Shown here piece by piece: positions 26,738 through 35,952 of a stretch of 64,000 nt of DNA. Position numbers and translations under genes: made by a program. The notes beneath the pieces are model-generated. The model saw nothing but the letters and a program-made list of their open reading frames with translations, did no database searches and was not told the DNA's origin. Position 1 is the stretch's first letter. Every line of letters starts with the position of its first letter. The stretch is from Streptomyces angustmyceticus (GTDB lineage Bacteria > Actinomycetota > Actinomycetes > Streptomycetales > Streptomycetaceae), in NCBI RefSeq assembly GCF_019933235.1, contig NZ_CP082945.1, forward strand, positions 2,728,001-2,792,000, written 5' to 3'.

Positions 26738-26752
26738 TTGGACAATGTCTAA
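26738..26752. promoter_or_regulatory. Candidate CatR operator 1 (nested palindrome)
   Basis: TTGGACA-A-TGTCTAA is a 15-bp near-perfect inverted repeat; the overlapping ACATTG-GA-CAATGT (26736-26749) is a perfect one. It lies about 60 bp upstream of the catalase start. Assignment to CatR is inference from position. Confidence 0.55.
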
Positions 26753-26814
26753 GTCAAGAAGGACCCGAACTTCGTACGCGATCCGGTGATGGACGGCCCA
26801 CTGCTACGCTGGGT

Positions 26815-26829
26815 CTATCTGACTGATAG
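26815..26829. promoter_or_regulatory. Candidate CatR operator 2
   Basis: CTATC-TGACT-GATAG is a perfect inverted repeat ending 10 bases before the catR start, a position that suits autoregulation. Confidence 0.45.
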
Positions 26830-26838
26830 GTGATTGGC

Positions 26839-27258
26839 ATGAGTGACCTGCTGCAACGGCTCCGAGGGCGCGGCTGGCGGCTGACCGCGCAGCGACGCGT
26901 GGTCGCCGAGGTCCTCGACGGGGACCACGTCCACTACACCGCCGACGAGGTGCACGCGCGGGCATCCGAGCGGCTCCCGGAGATCTCGCGCGCCACGGTC
27001 TACAACACCCTCGGCGAGCTGGTCTCGCTCGGCGAGGTGCTCGAGGTGAGCACGGACGGCCGGGCCAAGCGGTACGACCCCAACGCCCACCACGACCACC
27101 AGCACCTGGTCTGCTCGCGGTGCGGCACGATCCGCGACGTCCACGTCCAGGGCGACCCGCTCTCCGCGCTGCCCGAGCCGGAGCGCTACGGCTTCCAGGT
27201 CTCCGAGGTCACCGTGACCTACCGGGGCATCTGCCCCGCCTGCAGCGTCCCGTCCTGA
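26839..27258 (+). CDS. catR: Fur-family peroxide regulator CatR
   Basis: Metal-dependent repressor of catalase that loses DNA binding on oxidation by peroxide. The 139-residue protein has the winged-helix part with RLTAQRRVVAEVL and ISRATVYNTLGEL, the regulatory-metal motif HHDHQHLVCSRCG (His cluster plus CxxC, about residues 84-96) and a second CxxC at CPACS near the end for structural zinc. Start chosen at ATG 26839 (MSDLLQRL) to match known CatR proteins; an in-frame start three codons upstream exists. Divergent from catA. Confidence 0.93.
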   Translation: MSDLLQRLRGRGWRLTAQRRVVAEVLDGDHVHYTADEVHARASERLPEISRATVYNTLGELVSLGEVLEVSTDGRAKRYDPNAHHDHQHLVCSRCGTIRDVHVQGDPLSALPEPERYGFQVSEVTVTYRGICPACSVPS

Positions 27259-27431
27259 CGGCGGAGTGGGCCGACCCGCCTCCGGGCCGCTCCCGCACCG
27301 CGTCACGCCGTACACCTCCCCCAGCCCGCGCCCGTCCGGCCGCGGGCTCCTTCGCGTGCCCTGCCCGCTCACCGGCCACCCCCTTCGTCGCGCCGCCGGA
27401 CCTCCCCGCCGCACGCGTACCCGCACGCCCC

Positions 27432-27459
27432 TTGCCCAAATCTGACAACCCGTCATATC
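27432..27459 (+). promoter_or_regulatory. Candidate promoter of the ABC transporter operon
   Basis: TTGCCC (27432-27437), 16 bases, CATATC (27454-27459), about 94 bases before the ATPase start. It stands out in the otherwise featureless 294-base gap behind catR. Confidence 0.4.
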
Positions 27460-27552
27460 GTCGGCGCGCCGCGTCTTCCGGCCACCGGCCCCGACCGGTC
27501 CCGGAACCCGCACCACGGCGGCACCCTGTCCGCACTCCGCAAGGAGCACCCC

Positions 27553-28392
27553 GTGGGAGAGCCGCACCCGCCGCCCGCAGCGCACCGCCCGCCCGACCGG
27601 CCGCCGGCCCTGCGCGCCCGCGCCCTGGCCCGTTCGTTCGGCCGCGGCAGCGCGGCGCTGGCCGCCCTCGGCCCCCTGGACCTCGACCTCGCACCGGGCG
27701 AGTTCGTCTGTCTCGTCGGCCCCTCCGGCTGCGGGAAGTCGACCCTGCTGCGGATCGCCGCCGGCCTGCTGCGGCCCGGCGAGGGCGAGCTGGAGATCCG
27801 GACGCACGCCGGCCGGCCGACCTCGATGATCTTCCAGGACTACGGCATCTACGACTGGAAGACGGTGCTGGCCAACGTCCGCTTCGGCCTGGACATCCAG
27901 CGCGTGCCCCGTAAGGAGGCCGACGAACGGGCCCGCACCTGGCTCGCCCGGATGGGACTGGCCGACTTCGCCGGCGCCTACCCGGCCACGCTCTCCGGCG
28001 GCATGCGCCAGCGCGTCGCCCTCGCCCGCGCGCTCGCCGTGGAGCCCGGTCTGCTGCTGATGGACGAGCCCTTCGCGGCCCTCGACGCCCAGCTGCGCAC
28101 CCTCCTCCAGGACGAGCTGCTCGGCCTCACCCAGACCACCCGCACCACCACTCTCTTCGTCACCCACAGCCTCGAAGAGGCCCTGGTGCTCGGCGACCGG
28201 GTCCTGGTGATGTCCGCCCGGCCCGGCCGGATCATCGCCGAACGCCGCCCGCCGTTCGGCCGCCCCCGTACCGGCGCCGTCCGGGACACCCCCGCCTGCA
28301 CCGCCCTGAAGGCCGAGCTGTGGCAGCTGCTGCGCGGCGAGGTCGACGGCGCCGCCGTGCGCCCCGCCCCGAACGGGGCGGTCTCCGCATGA
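27553..28392 (+). CDS. ABC importer ATPase, SsuB/TauB type
   Basis: A 279-residue ATPase with Walker A GPSGCGKST (about 56-64), the signature LSGGMRQR (about 146-153), Walker B LLLMDEPFAALD and the switch His in VTHSLEEA. Family members drive uptake of sulfonates, taurine, nitrate or pyrimidine precursors. GTG 27553 follows AAGGAG. Its stop overlaps the permease ATG by four bases (ATGA). First gene of a three-gene operon; the substrate is not evident. Confidence 0.92.
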   Translation: MGEPHPPPAAHRPPDRPPALRARALARSFGRGSAALAALGPLDLDLAPGEFVCLVGPSGCGKSTLLRIAAGLLRPGEGELEIRTHAGRPTSMIFQDYGIYDWKTVLANVRFGLDIQRVPRKEADERARTWLARMGLADFAGAYPATLSGGMRQRVALARALAVEPGLLLMDEPFAALDAQLRTLLQDELLGLTQTTRTTTLFVTHSLEEALVLGDRVLVMSARPGRIIAERRPPFGRPRTGAVRDTPACTALKAELWQLLRGEVDGAAVRPAPNGAVSA

Positions 28393-29276
28393 CCGCCGCC
28401 CTCCGCCCGCCCGGCCCCGAGGACGGCGACGCCGCGGCCGACCGCCTCCTCGTCCGCCGCCCCGGCCCCGCGGAACTGCGGCCCCGGCGCACCCACCGCC
28501 GCCGGCGCGCCCTGGAGCTCTCCCTCGCCGTCGCCGTCCCGCTGCTGCTCGTCCTGCTGTGGCAACTGGCCGCAGGACTGGCCTGGATCGACGCCCGCGT
28601 CTACCCCGCGCCGTCCACGATCCTGGCCGACGGATGGGACCGCGCCCTGGCCGGCGACCTGTGGCCGGACGTGGCGGCCACCGTGCGGCGCGTTCTGGCC
28701 GGCTACGCCCTGGGCACCGTCGCCGGCTACCTCCTGGGGCTGCTGATGGGCTCGCTGCCCCTCGTACGGGCCGCCCTCGAACCCCTCCTGGACGCCCTGT
28801 ACGTGGTCCCCAAGCTCGCCCTGCTGCCGGTCTTCCTCAACATGTTCGGGCTCGGCGAGGGGCCGCAGGTCGCCCTCGTCGCCGCGACCGTCTTCTTCTT
28901 CGTCTGGATCTCCACCATGGCCGCGGTGCTGGCGATCCCCTCCGGGCACCGCGACGCCGGCCGGGTGTTCGGCGCGAGCCCCTGGCAGATGTTCCGGCAC
29001 GTCCTGCTGCCCGCCTCGCTGCCCGCCGTCCTGGTGGGCGCCCGGATCGCCGCGGGCGTGGCCGTGCTGGTCATCGTCGCCTCGGAACAGATCGCCGCCA
29101 CCGACGGCCTCGGTCATCTGATCTTCGACTCCCGCGCCCTGTTCCAGAACGACGTGATGTGCGTCGGCATCGTCTGCGTGGCCGTCCTCGGCGTGCTCTT
29201 CTCCGAGCTGGTGCGGCTGGCCGGGCGCCTCCTCACCCCCTGGGCGCCCCGCGACCGCGGCCGCTCCGGGAGCTGA
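28389..29276 (+). CDS. ABC importer permease, SsuC/TauC type
   Basis: A 295-residue membrane protein with six to seven helices and the BPD_transp_1 coupling loop GASPWQMFRHVLLPASLPAVLVG (core EAA-like, about residues 196-215). The N-terminal 35 residues are Arg-rich and cytoplasmic. It translocates the ligand delivered by the downstream lipoprotein and is translationally coupled to the ATPase. Confidence 0.92.
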   Translation: MTAALRPPGPEDGDAAADRLLVRRPGPAELRPRRTHRRRRALELSLAVAVPLLLVLLWQLAAGLAWIDARVYPAPSTILADGWDRALAGDLWPDVAATVRRVLAGYALGTVAGYLLGLLMGSLPLVRAALEPLLDALYVVPKLALLPVFLNMFGLGEGPQVALVAATVFFFVWISTMAAVLAIPSGHRDAGRVFGASPWQMFRHVLLPASLPAVLVGARIAAGVAVLVIVASEQIAATDGLGHLIFDSRALFQNDVMCVGIVCVAVLGVLFSELVRLAGRLLTPWAPRDRGRSGS

Positions 29277-29321
29277 CCCGCCGCACCGCCCCGTCCGCTC
29301 GCCGCCCCGTACGGAGGTCCC

Positions 29322-30455
29322 ATGCGCCCCCGCACCACCGTCGCCGCGCTCCTGACCGCACTCGCCCTGGGCGCGGGCTGCTCCGCCGCCCCCGAGGACG
29401 GCGCGCCCGCCGCCGGTCCCCGCACCGTCCGGCCCGTGGCGGGCTGCGGCAAGGGCTCCTGGACCGACCCCGCCGACCTCGCACCGGACCGCGCCCCGGC
29501 GCGCTGCGCCAAGGGCGCCCCGGCCCCGCGCCCGCTCGCGAAGCGCCGCACGCTCACCGTCGCCACCGGCACGCTCGGCGCCGAGTACGTGGCCCCGCTG
29601 CGGCTGGCCCTGGCCAGGGGCGAGTTCCGCAAGGAGGGCCTGGACGTCCGCCTGAAGGTGCTGCCCACCCCGGACGCGCTGCCGCTGCTGGCCAAGGGCG
29701 AGCTGGACGCGCTGTGGGCGGCCCCCGAGGCCGCGGTCGTCGGCGGCGTCAACGGTGGCTTCGACATCCGCTGGGTGGCCGGCAACTTCTCCCCCGGCCC
29801 CGGCTCCAGGAGCGGCCTGTGGGCGCGCCTGAAGGACGGCGAGAGCGCCTCGTCGGTCTCCCTGCGGGGAACACGGCTGGGCACCATGATCGGCAAGGGC
29901 TCCGTGATCATGTACCCGATGGCCACCGCCTTCGCCGGGCACGGCGCCGACCTGCGCTCCGTCGCCTTCCAGCAGCTCGGCTCCGCCGACGTGCTGACCG
30001 CCCTGACCGGCGGCGGGGTGGACTCCGCCTGGCTGCTCGACCCGGTCTGGCGCCGGGTCGACGGCAATCCCGAGTACGCCTTCCTCGGCGGCCAGCCCCG
30101 GGGCGAGCCGCTCGGCGGCGCCCTGTACGGCCCGAACCTCCTCCAGCGGGACCCGGACGCCGGCGTCGCCTTCCTGCGGGCCTACATCCGCACGGTCAAC
30201 ACGTACTTCGCCGGCGACTACAAGGCCGACGGGGCGTTCGTCGCCGAGCTCGCGAGGCTGCTGAGGACCGACGCGAAGACCCTCGCCTCGGTGCCGTCGC
30301 TGCGGATGGACTGGGAGATCAGGAAGGGCACCGCGGCCCGGCTCCAGCGGGCCTACCGGGACAGCGGCGTCACCCAGGGCGCGCCCCTGCCGGAGGACCG
30401 GCTCGTCGACCGCGGCCTGTACGCCGAGGCCGTCGGCCACCGGCTGCGGCGATAG
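29322..30455 (+). CDS. NMT1/SsuA-like substrate-binding lipoprotein
   Basis: A 377-residue lipoprotein with signal peptide and lipobox LGAGC (C21). The mature part begins with a Cys-containing Pro/Ala segment, then the periplasmic-binding fold (KRRTLTVATGTLGAEYVAPL cannot be matched to a specific ligand class; LLAKGELDALWAAPEAAV and VSLRGTRLGTMIGKGS are family-like). Ligand unknown; sulfonate, nitrate/cyanate or thiamine-precursor binders all share this fold. Third gene of the importer operon. Confidence 0.88.
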   Translation: MRPRTTVAALLTALALGAGCSAAPEDGAPAAGPRTVRPVAGCGKGSWTDPADLAPDRAPARCAKGAPAPRPLAKRRTLTVATGTLGAEYVAPLRLALARGEFRKEGLDVRLKVLPTPDALPLLAKGELDALWAAPEAAVVGGVNGGFDIRWVAGNFSPGPGSRSGLWARLKDGESASSVSLRGTRLGTMIGKGSVIMYPMATAFAGHGADLRSVAFQQLGSADVLTALTGGGVDSAWLLDPVWRRVDGNPEYAFLGGQPRGEPLGGALYGPNLLQRDPDAGVAFLRAYIRTVNTYFAGDYKADGAFVAELARLLRTDAKTLASVPSLRMDWEIRKGTAARLQRAYRDSGVTQGAPLPEDRLVDRGLYAEAVGHRLRR

Positions 30456-30460
30456 ACATG

Positions 30461-30497
30461 ACGAAGGCCCGGACTCCCATGGAATCCGGGCCTTCGT
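30461..30497. terminator. Terminator hairpin of initiator tRNA copy 1 and of the ABC operon
   Basis: ACGAAGGCCCGGA and TCCGGGCCTTCGT form a perfect 13-bp stem. It lies 8 bases downstream of the tRNA 3' end (minus strand) and 5 bases after the lipoprotein stop (plus strand). The same arms recur behind tRNA copy 2. Confidence 0.85.
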
Positions 30498-30504
30498 CGT
30501 GCAG

Positions 30505-30578
30505 TAGCGGGGACAGGATTTGAACCTGCGACCTCTGGGTTATGAGCCCAGCGAGCTACCGAGCTGCTCCACCCCGCG
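30505..30578 (-). tRNA. Initiator tRNA-fMet (anticodon CAT), copy 1
   Basis: 74 bases folding as acceptor CGCGGGG/CCCCGCT, D arm GAGC/GCTC, anticodon stem CTGGG/CCCAG with loop CTCATAA, and T arm with TTCAAAT. The C1-T72 mismatch and three G-C pairs in the anticodon stem mark an initiator tRNA. CCA is not encoded. Confidence 0.96.
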
Positions 30579-30592
30579 CCGTTGTTGTCCCA

Positions 30593-30622
30593 ACCTTAAC
30601 CCCGGGCCGACGACCAGCGCAA
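30593..30622 (-). promoter_or_regulatory. Promoter of initiator tRNA copy 1
   Basis: Minus-strand TTGCGC (30622-30617), 18-base spacer, TAAGGT (30598-30593), 14 bases before the tRNA 5' end. Confidence 0.6.
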
Positions 30623-30647
30623 ATCCCTTCGGCGCCACCCGGGGCCC

Positions 30648-30670
30648 GTCCCTGCGGAACCGGCCCCGGG
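30648..30670 (-). terminator. Terminator of the Sel1-repeat gene
   Basis: CCCGGGGCC and GGCCCCGGG pair perfectly over 9 bp, 26 bases after the stop codon at 30696. Confidence 0.55.
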
Positions 30671-30695
30671 CTTTCCGGGTGACCGTGGAGCGCCG

Positions 30696-32549
30696 CTACG
30701 CGCTGAGCTCCTCCTGGAGCGCCGTACGCAGCCGCGCCGCCCGCTCCGCCACCTCCGGCGGCCCCAGCTCGACGGCGCGCGCACACCAGCTCTGCGCCTC
30801 CGCGAGCGCGCCGCGCCGGGCGGCGAGCAGCGCCAGCCGCAGCGCCGCCCGGCCGTGGCCGGACTCGGCGGCGCGCTGCCACCACAGGGCGGCCTCGGGG
30901 AGGCTGCCCTCGCGGGCCAGCAGCAGCCCGAGGTTGAAGGCGCCGTTGCGGCTGCCGGCCTCGGCCGCCGCGCGGTACCACTCGGCGGCCTCGACGGCGT
31001 CCCCGCGGGCCGCCGCGAACATGCCAACCCGGACCTGGGCGCGCCGGTGACCCTGGCGCGCCGCCCGCTCGTACCACTGCACGCTCTCGTCGTCGGGCGC
31101 GCGCTCATCGTCCGTCCGCCCCTCGCCCGCGGCGGCCGCCCTGCGGTCGAGGAGGTCGGCGAGCCGGAAGGCCGCCTCGGCGCTGCCGCCGCCGGCCGCA
31201 CAGCGCAGGTTCCGCTCCGCGTCCTGCAGTTCGCCGTCCCGCAGCTGCACGATGGCGACCTGGAGCGCCGCCTCGGTGTGCCCGGCCGCGGCCGCCCGCT
31301 CGTACCAGGTGTGCGCCGTACGCTCCGCACCGCGGCCGGTGTACAGGATGCCGAGGTTGAACGCGGCGTCCACGCTGCCGGCCTCGGCCGCCTTGGAGAA
31401 CCACGGCTCGGCCCCCGAGGCGTCGCCGCGCTGCAGCAGCAGGATGGCGAGCGCGTTGGCGGCCTCGCGGTGCCCGGCGTAGGCGGCCCGGCGGTACCAC
31501 TGCTCGCCGCGCCCCTCCCGGCCCTGCTCGGCGCAGAGCAGCCCGATGTTGTAGGCGCCGTTCACGTCCCCGGCGTCCAGCGCGACGCGGTACCAGCGCT
31601 CGGCGGTCTGCAGTTCGCCACGGTCGGCGTGCAGCGCGCCCAGCGCGTTGGCAGCGTTGCCATCGCCGTCCTGGGCGGCCCGGCGCCACCACTCCGCGGC
31701 GCTCTCCTCGTCCCCCGCGTCGCGCAGCAGGAAGCCCAGCGCGCAGGCCGCGCGGGCCTCACCGTCCTTGGCGGCCGACAGGTACCAGCGCCCCGCCTCC
31801 TGGACGTCGCCGCGGTCCTCCAGCAGCGCGCCCAGCTGCAGCGCGGCGCGCCGGTGGCCGCGCGCCGCGGCCTGCCGGTACCACTGCTCGGCCTCCTCCT
31901 GCCGGTTCAGCTCGCCGTACGCGGGGACCAGCGCACCCCGGTCCGTGTCGCGGCCGTCCTCGATGAGCCGGGCCAGGCGGTAGGCGGCCTCGCGGTGGCC
32001 GCGCTCGGCGGCCGTACGGAACCAGCGCTCGGCGCCGATGTCGCCGCGGTGCTCCAGCAGGTCCGCGAGGGCGTACGCGCCCAGGCAGTGGCCCGACTCG
32101 GCGGACTGGCGCAGCCAGTACTCGGCGGCCGGCTCGTCGCCCCGCTCGCGGTAGTGGCGCCCGAGGGCGTGCGCGGCGGCGGCGGAGCCCGCGACGGCCG
32201 CGATGCGCCACCAGCCGGCCGCCTCGTCGCCGTAGCCCCGCTGGTGCAGCAGCACGCCGAGGTTGTTGGCCGCGGCGCGGTCCCCGGCGGCGGCCGCGGA
32301 ACGCAGGTGCGGCTCGGCGCCGTCGAGGTCACCGCGGCGCAGCAGCATCGCCCCCAGGGCGCTCATGGCGGCGGTGTCGCCCGCCTCGGCAGCCCGGCGG
32401 TGGCCGGACTCGGTCACGGCATCGGACGCGTCGGCGGCCTCGGCGGCGTCCATCGCGTCCATCTGCAGCTCGGATTCGCGCCCGTCGTCGGGCGCATGCA
32501 CAAACCGGTCCGTCTCCAACAACCTTGCCTTGTCCCCCATAAGACCCAT
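30696..32549 (-). CDS. Sel1-like (TPR-type) repeat protein
   Basis: A 617-residue protein made almost entirely of about 15 repeats of 33-36 residues, each built on A-x-LG-x-LL...RGD...AE-WY-x-AA-x-AGH, for example NNLGVLLHQRGYGDEAAGWWR and NALGALHADRGELQTAERWYR. Such alpha-solenoids mediate protein-protein contacts. There is no signal peptide or membrane segment. One Arg/Glu-rich linker near residues 480-500 interrupts the repeats. ATG 32549 is the first start; ATG 32540 (MGDKARL) is equally possible. The gene sits between two identical initiator tRNA genes on the same strand. Partner unknown. Confidence 0.85.
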   Translation of the reverse strand: MGLMGDKARLLETDRFVHAPDDGRESELQMDAMDAAEAADASDAVTESGHRRAAEAGDTAAMSALGAMLLRRGDLDGAEPHLRSAAAAGDRAAANNLGVLLHQRGYGDEAAGWWRIAAVAGSAAAAHALGRHYRERGDEPAAEYWLRQSAESGHCLGAYALADLLEHRGDIGAERWFRTAAERGHREAAYRLARLIEDGRDTDRGALVPAYGELNRQEEAEQWYRQAAARGHRRAALQLGALLEDRGDVQEAGRWYLSAAKDGEARAACALGFLLRDAGDEESAAEWWRRAAQDGDGNAANALGALHADRGELQTAERWYRVALDAGDVNGAYNIGLLCAEQGREGRGEQWYRRAAYAGHREAANALAILLLQRGDASGAEPWFSKAAEAGSVDAAFNLGILYTGRGAERTAHTWYERAAAAGHTEAALQVAIVQLRDGELQDAERNLRCAAGGGSAEAAFRLADLLDRRAAAAGEGRTDDERAPDDESVQWYERAARQGHRRAQVRVGMFAAARGDAVEAAEWYRAAAEAGSRNGAFNLGLLLAREGSLPEAALWWQRAAESGHGRAALRLALLAARRGALAEAQSWCARAVELGPPEVAERAARLRTALQEELSA

Positions 32550-32713
32550 CGTCGCATCACCTGTAGCCCGCGTACACCTGGTATACCGCAGCCAGTGAGG
32601 TCACTTCAGCGGTTTGTCGACTTCCCGACACGACGACTTGGCAAACTCAAGCACACACCTACCCCGCATCGGCTGCGCGACCCGGCTTTGATCGGTAATT
32701 GCCGGAACACATG

Positions 32714-32749
32714 ACGAAGGCCCGGATCCTGGAGGATCCGGGCCTTCGT
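32714..32749 (-). terminator. Terminator hairpin of initiator tRNA copy 2
   Basis: ACGAAGGCCCGGATCC and GGATCCGGGCCTTCGT form a perfect 16-bp stem with a 4-nt loop. The first 13 bases of the stem are identical to the terminator of copy 1. Confidence 0.88.
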
Positions 32750-32755
32750 CTTTGG

Positions 32756-32829
32756 TAGCGGGGACAGGATTTGAACCTGCGACCTCTGGGTTATGAGCCC
32801 AGCGAGCTACCGAGCTGCTCCACCCCGCG
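32756..32829 (-). tRNA. Initiator tRNA-fMet (anticodon CAT), copy 2
   Basis: Identical over all 74 bases to copy 1, with the same C1-T72 mismatch and G-C-rich anticodon stem. It lies upstream of the Sel1-repeat gene on the same strand and is separated from it by its own terminator. Confidence 0.96.
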
Positions 32830-32883
32830 TCGTTGTGTCCTCAAGGTATCACGGCGGCGGGGTGGTCCGGCGCCGCCGTGGCG

Positions 32884-32917
32884 CCGGTGGCCGCCGGTTC
32901 GCACCGGCGGCCACCGG
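32884..32917 (-). terminator. Strong terminator of the UPF0182 gene
   Basis: CCGGTGGCCGCCGGT and ACCGGCGGCCACCGG form a perfect 15-bp stem with a 4-nt loop, 20 bases after the stop at 32937. Confidence 0.8.
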
Positions 32918-32936
32918 GCCGGGACGCCCGGCCGGC

Positions 32937-35825
32937 TCAGCCGCCCGGCTTGCCGCCCTTCTCGGACGCCTTCGCCGCACGGTCGAGCGCCGCCTTGAGC
33001 TTCTTCTGGGCCTCGCCGTAGCCGGCCCAGTCGCCCGCGGCGCGCGCCTTCTCGCCCTCCTCGTAGGCCTTCTGCGCGTCGCCCAGGGCCTGCTGCACGG
33101 TCTGCCCCGACGGGGGCTGCGTACGGGTGTCGCCGCCGCCCGGCGGTTTCTGCGAGCCCGTACTGGGCGCCTTCTTGCCGAAGACCACGTCCAGCGCGTC
33201 CTTGAGGGAGTCCTCCAGGACTGGCTTGTTGTCGCCGTAGCTGACCAACACCTTCTTCAGCAGCGGGTAGTTGGTGTTGGCGCCGCGCAGGTACACGGGT
33301 TCGACGTAGAGCAGCCCGCCGTCCAGGGGGACGGTCAGCAGGTTGCCGTACTCGATCTCCGAGTCGCCGAGCTTCTTGAGGATGTTGAGCTCATTGGCGA
33401 TGTTCGGATCGGAGTTGAACTTCGACTGCACCAGCTGCGGCCCCGGCACCGGCGTCTGCGAGGGCAGTTTCAGCAGTCTGATCTTGCCGTAGTCGCCGCT
33501 GGTGGCGTTGGCGTCGACGGCCATGAACGCACCGAGGTTGTCGCGCTTGTTGGGCGTGAAGGTCGTCGTCAGCGAGAACGTGCGGTTCTTCTGGTCCGGC
33601 ATCTTCATGCTCAGGTAGTACGGCGGAACCGCGTTGACCGACTTGGTCGTCGGGTCGTTCGGGATCTGCCAGCGCTCGGAGCCGGTGTAGAAGGTGCCCG
33701 GGTCCGTGACGTGGTACGTGGTCAGCAGCTGGCGCTGCACCTTGAAGAGGTCCTGCGGGTAGCGCAGGTGCTCGCGGAGCGCCGGGCTTATGGCGCTCTT
33801 CTTCTCGACGGTGCCGGGGAAGGACTTCATCCAGGTCTTGAGGACCGGGTCCTTCTCGTCCCACTGGTAGAGCTTCACCGAACCGTCGTAGGCGTCGACC
33901 GTCGCCTTGACGGAGTTGCGGATGTAGTTGACCTGGTTCTGCTGGGCCACCACCGCCCGCTGCCCGTCGGTGAGCGAATCGGCCGTGCTGTCCCCGAGCG
34001 TGGTGCGCGAGGCGTAGGGGTAGCCGTTGCTGGTGGTGTAGGCGTCGACGATCCACTTGATCCGGCCGTCGATGACCGCCGGGTAGGCGTCGCCGTCGAT
34101 GGTCAGCCAGGGGGCGACGGCCTCGACGCGCTCCTTGGGCGTGCGGTTGTACAGGATCCGCGAGCCCTTGCCGATCGCTCCGGAGTAGAGGATCTGCGGC
34201 TCGCCGAACGCCACCGCGTAGGCGGCACGGTTGACGGGGTTGGCGAGGTTGACGCCGCTCTTGCCGCGGTAGCTGTAGCTCTTCTCGCCGCTGTCGTCGG
34301 AGTAGTCCAGCTCCTTCTGCGGACCGCCGACGATGGAGTACTGGGAGGTCTTCTCGCCGTAGTACACCCGCTGCTGGTACGGCGGCAGCTGCCCCTTGGC
34401 GGGCAGGTCCGACTCGGTGTACTTCGGGCCGCCGCCGTCGGCGGCCTCGGTCCCCTTGGCGGCGACCGCGCCGTAGCCATGGGTGTACTTGAAGTGGTCG
34501 TTGATCCAGTTGCGCTCGGGGATGCCGGCGATGTTCAGCTCGCGCAGACCGATGACGGTGTCCTGCTCGGCACCGTCCTTGTCCTTGTAGCGGTCGACGT
34601 CGAGGGTGGAGGGGAACTGGTAGTACCCGCGCACCTGCTGCTGTTGCTGGAAGGCCGGCGAGACCACGTTCGGGTCGAGCAGGCGCATGCTGGCGGTGGT
34701 GTCCGCGTCATCGCGCAGCCGCTGGCCGTCCGCCTTGTCGGCGGGCTTGTAGTCGCCCTTGTACGGCGTGACCCGCGAGTCCTGGATGTCGTACGCGTCC
34801 CGGGTCGCCTTGATGTTCTGCTTGATGTACGGCGCTTCCTTGGCCTGCTCGTTCGGCTGGACCTGGAACTTCTGCACGATCGCCGGGTACAGCCCGCCGA
34901 TCAGGATCGCCGAGAGCACCATCAGGCCGAAGCCGATCACCGGCAGCTGCCATGTCCGCCGCCAGAGGGTGGCGAAGAACAGCACCGCGCAGATCGCCGC
35001 GATGAAGAACAGGATCGTCTTCGCCGGGAGGTAGGCGTTGGCGTCGACGTACCGCAGGCCCGTCCAGTTGTCGGCCGACTTCAGGCCGCTGGACTTGACC
35101 GCCAGGCCGTACCGGTCGAGCCAGTACGCGATCGCCTTGAGCGAGACGAAGATCCCCAGCAGCACCGACAGATGGCCGGTGGCGGCCGCGGTCGCCCGCG
35201 AGCCGGGGCTGGTCAGCCGCAGCCCGCCGTAGAGGTAGTGCGTCAGCGCCGCGGCGACCAGGCACAGCACCGCGCAGGCGAAGCCGAAGCTCAACAGGAA
35301 GCGGTACCAGGGCAGGTCGAAGGTGTAGAACGAGATGTCCTTGCCGAACTGCGGGTCCGTCTTCCCGAAGGGCACGGCGTTGACCCACTGCAGCCAGGTC
35401 CGCCACTCACCCGAGGCGGAGGCACCGGCGATCAGGCCGATCACCGCCGTGACCGCGATCAGCGCCCACTTCTTGAAGGGCGCGATGCCCATGCGGTAGC
35501 GGTCCAGGCTCTGCTGCTCCACGGACATCGCGCTCAGCGGCGGCCGCAGCCGGTGCGCCAGCCAGACGTTGACGCCGACGGACGCCGCCATCACGACGCC
35601 GAAGGCGAAGAACAGGCCGATCTTGGTCCACAGGGTGGTGGTGAAGACCGAGGAGTACTTGACCGACCGGTACCAGAGCCAATCGGTCCAGAACCCCGCA
35701 AACATCACGAAGAGCATGGCCAGTACGGCCAGCACACCCAACGTCATGAGCAGGGTCCGGATCCGCCGCGATGGTCGGCCGACTCTGATCCGTGGCCCTG
35801 TCGGGCCTCCGCCGCGGTCCGGCAT
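32937..35825 (-). CDS. UPF0182 family large membrane protein
   Basis: A 962-residue protein with seven predicted membrane helices in the first 330 residues (for example [19 protein letters not shown]) and a large extracytoplasmic domain. Conserved family segments include [31 protein letters not shown] and NINDHF-like [19 protein letters not shown]. The C-terminus ends in a Lys/Ala/Glu-rich coiled-coil-like tail. The family is universal in actinobacteria, the homologue in M. tuberculosis being Rv3193c, and its function is unknown. Start set at ATG 35825 (MPDRGGG) by family resemblance; no clear ribosome binding site is visible for any candidate. Confidence 0.88.
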   Translation of the reverse strand: MPDRGGGPTGPRIRVGRPSRRIRTLLMTLGVLAVLAMLFVMFAGFWTDWLWYRSVKYSSVFTTTLWTKIGLFFAFGVVMAASVGVNVWLAHRLRPPLSAMSVEQQSLDRYRMGIAPFKKWALIAVTAVIGLIAGASASGEWRTWLQWVNAVPFGKTDPQFGKDISFYTFDLPWYRFLLSFGFACAVLCLVAAALTHYLYGGLRLTSPGSRATAAATGHLSVLLGIFVSLKAIAYWLDRYGLAVKSSGLKSADNWTGLRYVDANAYLPAKTILFFIAAICAVLFFATLWRRTWQLPVIGFGLMVLSAILIGGLYPAIVQKFQVQPNEQAKEAPYIKQNIKATRDAYDIQDSRVTPYKGDYKPADKADGQRLRDDADTTASMRLLDPNVVSPAFQQQQQVRGYYQFPSTLDVDRYKDKDGAEQDTVIGLRELNIAGIPERNWINDHFKYTHGYGAVAAKGTEAADGGGPKYTESDLPAKGQLPPYQQRVYYGEKTSQYSIVGGPQKELDYSDDSGEKSYSYRGKSGVNLANPVNRAAYAVAFGEPQILYSGAIGKGSRILYNRTPKERVEAVAPWLTIDGDAYPAVIDGRIKWIVDAYTTSNGYPYASRTTLGDSTADSLTDGQRAVVAQQNQVNYIRNSVKATVDAYDGSVKLYQWDEKDPVLKTWMKSFPGTVEKKSAISPALREHLRYPQDLFKVQRQLLTTYHVTDPGTFYTGSERWQIPNDPTTKSVNAVPPYYLSMKMPDQKNRTFSLTTTFTPNKRDNLGAFMAVDANATSGDYGKIRLLKLPSQTPVPGPQLVQSKFNSDPNIANELNILKKLGDSEIEYGNLLTVPLDGGLLYVEPVYLRGANTNYPLLKKVLVSYGDNKPVLEDSLKDALDVVFGKKAPSTGSQKPPGGGDTRTQPPSGQTVQQALGDAQKAYEEGEKARAAGDWAGYGEAQKKLKAALDRAAKASEKGGKPGG

Positions 35826-35952
35826 CTGGAAAGCCAAGGTGCGCACCTCGAAGTTCGCTGTCGTGTGGAGCAGGCCCGGCGATAGTAGGACCCACCGATG
35901 CAACTTACGAAGGCTTTACTCAGTTCCCGCTTTCCGGGGTACACAAGGCACG

